64,000 bases of DNA from Gemmatimonadales bacterium (GTDB lineage: Bacteria; Gemmatimonadota; Gemmatimonadetes; Gemmatimonadales; GWC2-71-9): assembly GCA_019637315.1 (NCBI GenBank), contig JAHBVU010000005.1, positions 124,001 to 188,000 of the forward strand, written 5' to 3'. Position numbers and translations under genes: made by a program. Shown here piece after piece: positions 44,968-53,034 of the stretch (the stretch's first letter is position 1; the number at the start of each line of letters is the position of its first letter). The notes beneath the pieces are model-generated. The model had not been told where the DNA came from and did no database searches. It saw nothing but the letters and a program-made list of their open reading frames with translations.

Positions 44968-45897
44968 TCAGCTGTCGTGAGGCCAGCGCGCGGACAGTCG
45001 AAGTCGCGCCACGCCACCGCCCGTCGAGATCAGTTCGCCAAGGTCCGCGGCAAAGTCACCCAACAGGGCATGCTCGGTCGGCACGGCGGCGCGCAGCTGG
45101 TTGCCGTTCTGATGCAGCTCTGCCGGCTGATCGGTGGCAGTTACCTCGATCAGAATCGCCGCTCGGCGGGCTCGACCATACTCGACGACGGTGGCGGTGA
45201 GCTGGTCGCCGTCGACGCCCGGGCTTGGTGCAAACGAGATCCGGTTGGTTCGGTGGCCGGCAAAATCTCGCAGCGCATTCGCAAAGCTGGTCAACTCTGC
45301 TGCCGATGTTCGGATTCTGGCGCGTCCGGACCAGGATTGCCAGGCAACCGAGACCTCCGCCTCGGTCAGCTCGGGAGCAGAAGGGTCGAGGGCAATCACG
45401 AACTGATCGTGCGCGGCTGGCTGGGGCTCGATGGCGGCACCCGGCGCGTCGTGACGATACCCTACCAGAAAGCCGACCAGCGCGCTCATTGGGTCGACTG
45501 GGCTGCTCGCTGAAGGCAGTTTGTCGTCGTGAAATCGCCGGGCGCCGCGCTCGAACCATGGGTCGGGTGCAAACCCGTCCCTGGCCAAATGGTGGATCGC
45601 CTCGATAGCGAGGTCGAGGTCCACGGCTCCGGCGTCGAGGCGGTCATGCAGGTATGAAACGGCAATCCGACCCGCGGCAGCGAGATCGGCACCCCAGGCC
45701 AGTTGGCCGAGGATGTTGAGGATACGGGAGGGCGGCTGATTGGCGGCGAGTGCCAGCTCAGAGAGCAGAATAGACGTGTCCTCGGGGTCATCGCCTACTT
45801 CGCCCCTGGCCCAGTCGATTGCATCGGCATTGGCCAGGAATCCGCGGACGATTCCCTCGCGGAGGGCTGCCGCCGTGTTCGCGAGCACTCGATCCAT
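44968..45897 (-). CDS. uncharacterised cytoplasmic protein
   Basis: A 309-residue protein I do not recognise. The first ~140 residues are predicted helical (DPEDTSILLSELALA, AIEAIHHLARDGF), giving way to an alternating strand/helix region from ~165 (ALDPSAPELTEAEVSVAWQSWSG) to the end. It has no signal, membrane segment or obvious catalytic motif. It lies 32 nt downstream of the kinase gene on the same strand and may be co-transcribed with it. Codon use matches its neighbours, so it is probably a real gene. Confidence 0.7.
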   Translation of the reverse strand: MDRVLANTAAALREGIVRGFLANADAIDWARGEVGDDPEDTSILLSELALAANQPPSRILNILGQLAWGADLAAAGRIAVSYLHDRLDAGAVDLDLAIEAIHHLARDGFAPDPWFERGARRFHDDKLPSASSPVDPMSALVGFLVGYRHDAPGAAIEPQPAAHDQFVIALDPSAPELTEAEVSVAWQSWSGRARIRTSAAELTSFANALRDFAGHRTNRISFAPSPGVDGDQLTATVVEYGRARRAAILIEVTATDQPAELHQNGNQLRAAVPTEHALLGDFAADLGELISTGGGVARLRLSARWPHDS

Positions 45898-45929
45898 GCC
45901 GTCGAAGATAGCGGTGCCGGTCAGCCGCG

Positions 45930-48626
45930 TCAGCGTAAGGGGAGCAAACCCAGGCGGTGCAGGCGGGGGTCGTCGTCGAGCGGACGCAGGTCCTGCCGTG
46001 AGGAGGCGTGAATCCAGGCAATGCCGCTGAGACTGCTGCCGACAGCCTCGCTCCAGAGCGCTACGGCCCGCTCCCGGTCGCCAGCGATGGCGGCGTGTCT
46101 GGCCTGGTACACCAGGAATCCGCCCCGGCCATACGGAGGTGGTTCGCCGAGCCAGCGGGTTGCGCCGGCCGAGTCGCCCAGCCTGGCGGCGATCAGGCTG
46201 GCCAACCCTCTGAACTGGAGCTCATCAGGATAGTCATTCGCCAACGATTCAAAGTACGGCTGTGCATCCTGCCAGGCTCCCTGATCGTAGCGAGCGGAGC
46301 CCAGCCAGAACCGGTGAGCTCGATGGTCCGGAGTCCTGGCGAGCTGGTTGGCCAGCCATCGTTCAGCCGCAGCATAGTACCTCGGTGCCCGGCTAGCGAA
46401 GCCGTGCGCCTCGAGTTCTTCGGCAGCAGTGACCAGCATGGCGCCTTGCGACCAGTAGGTGTCGGGTGGCAACGCGCTGGCATCGGCGACCAGGGAGTCG
46501 AGCGCGACCGTGTCGCCGAGCGACGCGAGTGCCCGGGTCAGGTGGACCCAGCCTGCCCGGCTGTCGGGGTGGCGTCGACGAAGTTCTCGGCCGGCCTCGA
46601 CTTCGTCCTGATAGCGACCCTGGAGGTGCAAGGCATGGCCGAGCACGAACCAGTAGGGAGCCCAGCCGCGGAAGGCGCCGGCGTCGGGGTCGACTCGCCG
46701 GAGCACCTCGAGCGCCTCGTCCGAGCGCCCGACCGAGATTGCCGCCAGCGCCACGTTGTACTCGACGCGACCGCCGGGGGCCAGGGCGGCCGCTTCGCGG
46801 ATGGCCCGCAGCGCGCCGATGCCGTCGCCGGCGAGCCGGTGCTCCAGGTAACGAATCTGATTCTCGTCGTACGGATTGAGCGTCAAGCCGCGGGATCGAA
46901 CTGATCGCAGCAGCGAATCGACGCGGCCTGGTTCGCCGGCGTTCCAGAGCGCCCGCCCGGCGTACGCAAGCGCCTGCTGAAAGGTGGTGTCCTCTTGCCA
47001 GGCCGCCAGCAGATCCGCCGAGGCCCGTCGATAGTCCTGGCGATTGTGGGCCTCGATGCCACGCTCGAACAACTGATAGGCGCGGTAGGTGGGCGGCCGG
47101 CCAGTGGCTCCCCCCGGTCGGTCGAGTCGATCGTCCGTGCGAACGGCCAGCAGCCCCATCAACCGCTCGCGGAGCAAGCCCACGCCCAGGCCGATCGAGT
47201 CGCGGGGTACTTCTCGCGTCGTCACCGTGGCGACCACCGTTCCGCTGGGCACCTCGGTCAGTTCGGCCTGAAACCGGATCTGCTCACCGATCAGGTAGTA
47301 CGATCCCGTCACGACACTGCGGGCGCCGGTAGCCGCCGCGATGGCAGTGACGGTACTGCCGCCTTGAGGCAGCGACTCCGCGCGAGCGGCTTCGAGCGCG
47401 ACCGGCCACGGAATCACGGAGGCCCGCCCGGTTTCCTGCAGTCCCTGGGTCAGCCAGTCTCCCGCCAGGCGCCCCCAGATGGCCAGCGTCGAATCGCCGG
47501 TCTCGTTCCGCAGGGGGGTGACCGCGACGGGACCGGAGTCCTGATCGAGTACCGTCACCGGAGTGCGCAGTTGCCAGAGCAGGGCGCTGCCCACGGTCAA
47601 CGTCGCAGTCACGCCGAGGGCCGCAATGGCCCGGGTCAGCCGGCGACGATGACGGGTCAGTCGGTCCAGCATGGTCAGGATAGCGGTGCCATCGGCTGGC
47701 CGCCCGGCCGGGTCGGGAGCAAGCGCAGCGCGAATCAGGGGGGCGATGACCGACCGGTCGGCGGTGGGTCCCAAGGTTTCGCGGGCCACCAGTCCCCAGG
47801 CGTAGACATCGGCCCGCGCGTCGACCTGATGCCCAACGGCCTGCTCGGGCGCCATGTAGGCCAGGGTTCCGATCGCCATGCCTTCCAGCGTGTCCATCGG
47901 AGAACCTCGCCTGGTGAGTTTCGCCACACCGAAATCCATCAGGAACGCGTGGCCATCGACCACCAGGACATTCTCCGGCTTGAGGTCGCGATGGACGAAT
48001 CCTGCCTGGTGCGCATGGCCGAGCGCCAGGGCGATGTCACGAATCACCGTGGTCGCGGCGCCGGCCGCGAGCGGCCCCTGATCGAGGCGTTGCCGGAGGG
48101 TCACCCCCTCATGATACGGCATGACATAGTAGAGCAGCCCCTCACTTTCGCCGGAGTCGATCAGCGGAATGATGTGAGGGTGGGACAGCTTTGCAACGAT
48201 CCGGATCTCATCGAGAAAACGGGCGGCGCCGACCCAGCGGGCAACCTCCGGTCGCAACACCTTGAGCACGACCGGGCGGTCGTGCTTGGCTTCCTGCGCC
48301 AGGTAGACAGTGGCCATTCCTCCTTCACCCAAGACGCGCTCGATGCGGTAGCGCGCCCCCAGGGTTGTCGCGAGGCGTTCCATCGTCTCGGCGGCTGAGT
48401 CGGGGGTCATCATGGCGGCAGGAATCGGCGCATCGAGGATGCCCTGATGTTCGGCAGCGTCGAGCAGAGCGAGTACCTGGTTGCGAAGGTCCGGATCGGC
48501 GGGTGCCGAGCGAATCCAGTCACGTCGGCTGCCCTCGGGCTGATCGAGCGCGCGTTCGAACAGCGCATCGACCAGATCCCACTCCGGATCGGTCGGCCTA
48601 CTTGGCGGCTGCACCTGCGTCACCAT
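45930..48626 (-). CDS. membrane Ser/Thr protein kinase with TPR-rich C-terminus
   Basis: An 898-residue Hanks-type kinase. The ATG at 48626 overlaps the sigma-factor stop by 29 nt; a longer extension would be Arg/Ser-rich. The kinase domain (about 92-325) has the Gly loop (GEGGMATVYLA), Lys122, the catalytic loop HRDLKPENV (212-220), DFG (231-233) and APE. A transmembrane helix near 332-352 is followed by an extracytoplasmic part with about a dozen TPR-like helical repeats (about 500-890). It is intact, and it is co-transcribed with an ECF sigma factor, a common pairing in this lineage. Confidence 0.92.
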   Translation of the reverse strand: MVTQVQPPSRPTDPEWDLVDALFERALDQPEGSRRDWIRSAPADPDLRNQVLALLDAAEHQGILDAPIPAAMMTPDSAAETMERLATTLGARYRIERVLGEGGMATVYLAQEAKHDRPVVLKVLRPEVARWVGAARFLDEIRIVAKLSHPHIIPLIDSGESEGLLYYVMPYHEGVTLRQRLDQGPLAAGAATTVIRDIALALGHAHQAGFVHRDLKPENVLVVDGHAFLMDFGVAKLTRRGSPMDTLEGMAIGTLAYMAPEQAVGHQVDARADVYAWGLVARETLGPTADRSVIAPLIRAALAPDPAGRPADGTAILTMLDRLTRHRRRLTRAIAALGVTATLTVGSALLWQLRTPVTVLDQDSGPVAVTPLRNETGDSTLAIWGRLAGDWLTQGLQETGRASVIPWPVALEAARAESLPQGGSTVTAIAAATGARSVVTGSYYLIGEQIRFQAELTEVPSGTVVATVTTREVPRDSIGLGVGLLRERLMGLLAVRTDDRLDRPGGATGRPPTYRAYQLFERGIEAHNRQDYRRASADLLAAWQEDTTFQQALAYAGRALWNAGEPGRVDSLLRSVRSRGLTLNPYDENQIRYLEHRLAGDGIGALRAIREAAALAPGGRVEYNVALAAISVGRSDEALEVLRRVDPDAGAFRGWAPYWFVLGHALHLQGRYQDEVEAGRELRRRHPDSRAGWVHLTRALASLGDTVALDSLVADASALPPDTYWSQGAMLVTAAEELEAHGFASRAPRYYAAAERWLANQLARTPDHRAHRFWLGSARYDQGAWQDAQPYFESLANDYPDELQFRGLASLIAARLGDSAGATRWLGEPPPYGRGGFLVYQARHAAIAGDRERAVALWSEAVGSSLSGIAWIHASSRQDLRPLDDDPRLHRLGLLPLR

Positions 48627-49179
48627 AGACCTCGCGATAGAGCCATGCCCGCGCCTTGGCCCAGTCACGTTGCACCGTTCTGGTCGTGACGCCGAGCGCC
48701 GTGGCGATCTCCTCTTCGCCGAGCCCGGCAAAGAACTTGAGTTCAACTACACTGCGCATTCTGTCGCTGATTGCCGACAGCCGGTCGAGCGCGTCGTCGA
48801 GCGCGACGAGCTCGTCGGCAGGCATGGCGCGATCTGGCAGCGCCGCGTCGAGGTCGACTGGTGTGGCCCCATCCCCCCGTTTCCGAGCCCGCTTGCGCCG
48901 GGCGTGGTCGACCAGGATCTGGCGCATGGCCCTCGCCGCAATGGCGAGGAAGTGCCCGCGATCCGCCGCGGGGATGGATCCGCTGCCTATCAGTTTGAGG
49001 TATGCTTCGTGGACCAGCGCAGTTGGCACGAGCGTATGGCCGGGCCGCTCCGCCCGGAGCGCGTGCTCGGCGGCGAGCCGGAGCTGAGCGTAGACGAGCG
49101 GAAAAAGTTGGTCGAGCGCGGCGGCATCGCCGTCGCTGACGCGGGCGAGCAGCTGGGTAACCGGGCCGGAAGGTGCCAT
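48598..49179 (-). CDS. ECF-subfamily RNA polymerase sigma factor (TIGR02999 type)
   Basis: A 193-residue sigma factor. The ATG at 49179 gives the usual start (MAPSGPVTQLLAR). Region 2 runs about 12-90 (HTLVPTALVHEAYLKL, GHFLAIAARAMRQILVDHAR) and region 4 about 125-185 (GLGEEEIATALGVTTRTVQRDW). These match the TIGR02999 group, which is found next to Ser/Thr kinases in Gemmatimonadota and Acidobacteriota; the kinase overlaps it here. Its control by phosphorylation or by other partners is an inference. Confidence 0.92.
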   Translation of the reverse strand: MAPSGPVTQLLARVSDGDAAALDQLFPLVYAQLRLAAEHALRAERPGHTLVPTALVHEAYLKLIGSGSIPAADRGHFLAIAARAMRQILVDHARRKRARKRGDGATPVDLDAALPDRAMPADELVALDDALDRLSAISDRMRSVVELKFFAGLGEEEIATALGVTTRTVQRDWAKARAWLYREVYGDAGAAAK

Positions 49180-49216
49180 CGGCAACTCGTGTCGGGAAAT
49201 CAGGTATGCCTTCGCA

Positions 49217-49225
49217 AATATACCA
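49217..49225 (-). promoter_or_regulatory. candidate extended -10 for the sigma-kinase operon
   Basis: On the minus strand the sequence TGGTATATT is an extended -10 (TGn plus TATATT), 37 nt before the sigma-factor ATG. No -35 is obvious, which extended -10 promoters do not need. Confidence 0.45.
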
Positions 49226-49289
49226 GTAGCTCGTGACCGCGCCATGTTGGTTGCGCGTCGATCTGTTCCGACTCGAAGGAGGAGCCCCT

Positions 49290-50930
49290 ATGCGTACGAC
49301 GACCCTGACACTAATGCTGACTCTGATCGCAGGGTCTGCCGCAGGGCAGGCAGCGCCGGACTTGACCAATCGCGGTCGGCCAGGGAGCGGGTCGACCACT
49401 GCCGTGCCCCTGCACACGAACCTGGGCATTCACAGCTATCGGGTACGGGCGACCGATTCGGCGCAGCGCTACTTCGATCAGGGCCTGCGGTTCCTGTGGG
49501 CATTCAACCACGCCGAGGCGGCGCGGTCGTTCCGCGAAGCGGAGCGACTCGATCCGTCGTGTGCCATGTGCCCCTGGGGCATCGCGCTCGCGCTGGGACC
49601 AAATATCAATGCGCCGCTCGAAGCGGCGAATCTCGACACGGCCCGGGCCGCGGTGGCGCGGGCGCAGCGGATCCAGCAGACCGAGGCGGAGAGCCGGTTG
49701 ATTGGTGCGCTGGCGGCCCGCTATGTATCGAACGACCCGGCCGATCGCGCCGCCGATGACAGCGCCTATGCGGAACGGCTCCGACGGGTGGTCGACGTCG
49801 CGCCGGACGACCTCGAAGCCCGGGTGCTCTACGCCGATGCCCTGATGAATCTGAGCCCCTGGAACTATTGGACCAGCGACGGTTTGCCCCGACCGGCAAC
49901 CCCGGTGTTGCTGGAGCAGCTCGAGCACGTGATGGCAAGCAATGCGGCCCACCCTGGAGCCTGCCATCTCTACATCCACGCCGTTGAGGCGGCTGATCCC
50001 TATCGGGCGCTCCCGTGTGCCGAGCGTCTGGCTGCCCTGATGCCCGGCGCAGGCCATCTGGTCCACATGCCGGCCCACATCTACATTCGCGTCGGCAGGT
50101 ACGCAGATGCGATCGAGGCCAACCGTCATGCGGTGCATGCTGACGAGACCTTGCTCGAGGGACCATCGGCGCGCCGCCGCGGCGGGATCTACGCCTCCGG
50201 ATATTACCCGCACAACCATCACTTCCTGGCCTTTGCCGCCAGTATGACGGGGTCGAGTCGGCTCGCCATCGAGCATGCCCGGGCCGCGAGTCGCGGGGTC
50301 GACCCGGAGGTTGCGGCTGCGATTCCCTGGATCGATGCGATTACGCCGGTTGCGTACTGGACCCTGGTCACCTTCGGACGCTGGGATGAGGTTCTGGCAG
50401 AGCCGCTTCCTGCGCCCAACCGTCGCTTCACGACCGGCATGGCGTACTATGCCCGCGGCGTCGCCTTTGCCGCGAAGCGCCGCTGGCCCGAAGCGCGCGC
50501 GGCGCTCGACTCGGTCAGCCGGATTGCCGCCAGCCATCCGGAAGGTGAGAACCGGATTGCCCTGGAGATCGCCGAGCACGCGCTGCAGGGTGAAATCGCA
50601 GTGCGACGAGGCGCGCTGGCGGAAGCGGTCCGCGAGTTTCGGGCAGCAGTCGCGCTCGAGGACCAGTTGCCATACACCGAGCCGCCGACCTGGTACTACC
50701 CGATGCGTCACTCGCTGGGCAAGGCGTATTTGGCGCAAGGCAGGGGGGATGCGGCCGAGCGTGTCTATCGGGAGGACCTGGCGCGGTTTCCCGACAATGG
50801 CTGGGCGCTGTACGGATTGACCGCGGCGCTCAAGCTGCAGGGCCGCCTCGATGATGCCGCCGACGTGCTGCAGCGGTACCGGGCCGCCTGGATCCATGCT
50901 GATGTCAAACTGACCGGGTCGCGTTACTGA
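49290..50930 (+). CDS. exported TPR-repeat protein with conserved Cys and His motifs
   Basis: A 546-residue protein; the ATG at 49290 follows AAGGAGGAG and opens a Sec signal ending near SAAGQ. TPR-type helix pairs run through the sequence (YFDQGLRFLWAFNHAEAARSFREAERLDP, KAYLAQGRGDAAERVYREDLARFPD). Motifs beyond TPR are CAMCPWGIALALGPNIN and two His-rich ones (HPGACHLYIHAVE, GHLVHMPAHIYIRVG), suggesting a metal or cofactor site. The role is unknown. It is separated by 21 nt from the BP74-like gene and probably shares a transcript with it. Confidence 0.85.
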   Translation: MRTTTLTLMLTLIAGSAAGQAAPDLTNRGRPGSGSTTAVPLHTNLGIHSYRVRATDSAQRYFDQGLRFLWAFNHAEAARSFREAERLDPSCAMCPWGIALALGPNINAPLEAANLDTARAAVARAQRIQQTEAESRLIGALAARYVSNDPADRAADDSAYAERLRRVVDVAPDDLEARVLYADALMNLSPWNYWTSDGLPRPATPVLLEQLEHVMASNAAHPGACHLYIHAVEAADPYRALPCAERLAALMPGAGHLVHMPAHIYIRVGRYADAIEANRHAVHADETLLEGPSARRRGGIYASGYYPHNHHFLAFAASMTGSSRLAIEHARAASRGVDPEVAAAIPWIDAITPVAYWTLVTFGRWDEVLAEPLPAPNRRFTTGMAYYARGVAFAAKRRWPEARAALDSVSRIAASHPEGENRIALEIAEHALQGEIAVRRGALAEAVREFRAAVALEDQLPYTEPPTWYYPMRHSLGKAYLAQGRGDAAERVYREDLARFPDNGWALYGLTAALKLQGRLDDAADVLQRYRAAWIHADVKLTGSRY

Positions 50931-50951
50931 CCCTTGGAATGAGGAGTCGAG

Positions 50952-51437
50952 ATGCGAGTGTTTGCAGCAGTGTCCCTGATCGCCGGGGTGGTTGGCTGTA
51001 CAGCGGCGCCGGAGTTTCCGGCGCCCCCTGCCGGCAGCGCAATCGTCACCTTCGCATTTGCAGCCAGCGGTGACACCATGGATGTGTTGATCACCGACAG
51101 TGCGACAGTTGCCCGGGCAGAGCAGCGGGTCGAAACAGGAGTCGGGGCAGCGATGCCGCTGGGGCCGATCGTTCGCGGGGTTGGCTCGGATTCGCGCTAT
51201 CCGTTCCACTACCTGGCCGACGAAGTCCGACTGGTCGATCTGGCGATGGAATTGTGCGACGGGCGTCCGATGCGCACGCCGGAAGCGGTCGATGCGTTCA
51301 TCGAAGGCGCCACCGGGAACCGGCATGCCAGTCGGGCCACCTGGTGCCCCTGGGGGGCTCAACCGATTGCCGTCAGGCGCGCCGATCAGGCGGCGATGTC
51401 TCCGCGCGCAACCAGGAACTCGCCGGGAATTCGATAG
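50952..51437 (+). CDS. BP74-like lipoprotein
   Basis: A 161-residue lipoprotein (lipobox VVGC, Cys16; GAGG site before the ATG). From about residue 30 it fits the BP74 N-terminal-type domain, first described in a Dictyostelium calmodulin-binding protein: TFAFAASGDTMDVLITD, then FHYLADEVRLVDLAMELCDGRP. The function in bacteria is unknown. The last ~18 residues (DQAAMSPRATRNSPGIR-like) are encoded over the end of the convergent methyltransferase gene and read like antisense sequence, so the original stop was probably earlier. Confidence 0.65.
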   Translation: MRVFAAVSLIAGVVGCTAAPEFPAPPAGSAIVTFAFAASGDTMDVLITDSATVARAEQRVETGVGAAMPLGPIVRGVGSDSRYPFHYLADEVRLVDLAMELCDGRPMRTPEAVDAFIEGATGNRHASRATWCPWGAQPIAVRRADQAAMSPRATRNSPGIR

Positions 51438-52207
51438 CCGTCGGCATGGCGGAATGATGCGATGGATTCGAGGTACTCCCGGTGCACCGCGGCCCGTGTG
51501 CTGTCGTCGAACCGGGAGTATGCCATTGCAACCGGCCCACCGAGAAACGCCGCCGCAAGCGCAGCTTCCGGAGTCTCGTACTCGAGAGTGCTTTCGAGGC
51601 GCTCGACGGCTTGGACCGTAAAGCCTACCGACTCCATCCGGGCCTGCAGCGCATCGCCGGTGCCGAGTTGAAAGAAGAGTGGACAGACCTCGCTGCTGAC
51701 TCGACGCTCGACGATGGGAAAGATCTCGGCCCAGCCACACCCCCGCCGCTCGCCCCAGACCGCGGCGACAAAGCGGCCTCCGGGGCGCAGCACCTGAAAA
51801 CCACCGGCCAGAGCCGCGATTGGGTCGGGGGCGTACATCAGGCCGAAGCCGCACAGGACCGCGTCGAAGCTGCCCGGGTCGAACGGATAGGTTTCCGCGT
51901 CGGCCCGCCGGGCGCTGACCCAGTCGAGACCTTGCCGGGCTGCCTCGGCGCTGACGGCGGCGACCATCGCATCTGAAATGTCGGTGCCGGTGACAGACCC
52001 CGATGGGCCGACGGCCAGGGCAGCTCGAAGCGTTACCAGCCCGGTGCCGCAGGCAAGGTCGAGAACCCTTTCGCCTGCGCCGAGCGCAGCCAGCGCCAGG
52101 AGACGATCCTGGGCCGGGCGGAGCGGAGCGGCCCAGCCACGTTCGTAATCGGCCGCGGCACGATCCCAGCCGTAGCGCTGAACCCGGAGCTGCAGTCGGG
52201 GGTCCAT
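51386..52207 (-). CDS. class I SAM-dependent methyltransferase
   Basis: A 273-residue methyltransferase with motif I VLDLACGTG (48-56), the acidic D-x-S of GTDISDAM, and a post-I FDAVLCGFGLMYAPDP segment. The 3' half is less conserved and may set the substrate. The fold resembles UbiE/small-molecule methyltransferases; the substrate is unknown. It follows the OsmC-like gene with a one-base overlap. Its 3' end overlaps the convergent BP74-like gene by 52 nt. Confidence 0.9.
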   Translation of the reverse strand: MDPRLQLRVQRYGWDRAAADYERGWAAPLRPAQDRLLALAALGAGERVLDLACGTGLVTLRAALAVGPSGSVTGTDISDAMVAAVSAEAARQGLDWVSARRADAETYPFDPGSFDAVLCGFGLMYAPDPIAALAGGFQVLRPGGRFVAAVWGERRGCGWAEIFPIVERRVSSEVCPLFFQLGTGDALQARMESVGFTVQAVERLESTLEYETPEAALAAAFLGGPVAMAYSRFDDSTRAAVHREYLESIASFRHADGYRIPGEFLVARGDIAA

Positions 52208-52731
52208 CAGACCTTCTCCGATCCGCGGATCTCTATCGTACCTGAGAGGGGCACCGGATTGGCCAGGTTGTCGAGCCAGGAGCTGGTTCTGGTGCCGATC
52301 TCGAGCCAGCGCCGGACCTCGGCTTCGGGCGAGGGGCTCTCGACGGCAATGTGATAACGCATGGCCAGATAGCCTGGGCGGACCTCCTCCGAGACACCGA
52401 GCTCACCTCGGACGTCATAGCCGGCCTCGACAGTCACCTCGAGCCGTGTCAGCACGATGCCCAGGCGGGCGGCCCACATCGAAAGCCCAATGCTGAGACA
52501 GGAGGCGACTGCGGCACGACCGAAGACGCCCGGGTTGGGTGCCGCGCCCGTGCCACCGTATTTCTCCGTCATCGCGACTGAAATCGTATGCGACCCGTCG
52601 ACAACCTGGCAGGCCAGCCCGGGTCGAAGCGTGGCGACCGATCGTGCGGTACCCTGGCCGATGCCAGGACGAAGCGATACGGCCTTCACATTCCGTTCGA
52701 TGGCCGTTCTGATGTCATCTGCCTCACTCAT
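52207..52731 (-). CDS. OsmC/Ohr-family protein with one conserved Cys
   Basis: A 173-residue OsmC-fold protein. The ATG at 52731 is preceded by GAGGT; an ATG 13 codons upstream is less likely. The first conserved Cys region is APNPGVFGRAAVASCLSIG (Cys78). Classical Ohr/OsmC peroxidases need a second Cys near the C-terminal helix; here the equivalent segment reads TRTSSWLDNLANPV and has no Cys. A peroxidase role is therefore doubtful. It is coupled to the methyltransferase by a TGATG overlap. Confidence 0.85.
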   Translation of the reverse strand: MSEADDIRTAIERNVKAVSLRPGIGQGTARSVATLRPGLACQVVDGSHTISVAMTEKYGGTGAAPNPGVFGRAAVASCLSIGLSMWAARLGIVLTRLEVTVEAGYDVRGELGVSEEVRPGYLAMRYHIAVESPSPEAEVRRWLEIGTRTSSWLDNLANPVPLSGTIEIRGSEKV

Positions 52732-53034
52732 GGTCACCTCGGATGGGAGTCTGCACAGATGATGCGACACAATCCGCCGGAAAGCGACTTACTCACCGCA
52801 GAACAGAGAAAGGTAGAGGCTAGCCTGCCGAATGAGCCCATTCCGCCATGGCCTGCGCGTGTTCAGTAGATCAAGCGTCGCGAGCCCGGGGCTCGCAGGG
52901 TTCCGCCTTCTCCGGATCGGCGGTAAGATGACTCAGATTCCTTCCATCGTGTGCACCGACCGTCGCTCCGCTCTGCGGGTGGGGTCGGGCAGACCGGTCA
53001 ACCCCTCTCAAAACTTATTCAAACCATAGGGGCC
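52732..53034. other. divergent intergenic region upstream of the beta-helix gene
   Basis: About 303 bases between the OsmC-like gene and the beta-helix lipoprotein. The first part is less GC-rich and holds a 36-codon frame (52759-52869) reported separately. Near the beta-helix start there is an AT-richer tract (aaaacttattcaaacc) but no convincing -35/-10 pair. I see no tRNA, repeat or riboswitch. Confidence 0.45.
52759..52869 (+). CDS. possible small protein (36 aa)
   Basis: A short frame starting with two ATGs (GGGAG 9-10 nt upstream), encoding MMRHNPPESDLLTAEQ and ending in PPWPARVQ. Its composition is not the Arg/Ala-rich kind of antisense shadow. However, its codons are lower in GC at third positions than the neighbours (TTA, AGA, GTA), and no family is recognised. 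It may be a real short peptide or only AT-richer spacer. Confidence 0.25.
   Translation: MMRHNPPESDLLTAEQRKVEASLPNEPIPPWPARVQ

Noticed and set aside
49311-51854. A very long minus-strand frame (847 codons) opposite the TPR and BP74-like genes
   Set aside because: Its product is Arg/Gly/Pro-rich without domain motifs, and both sense genes carry clear family signatures and ribosome-binding sites. It arises from GC-rich third codon positions.
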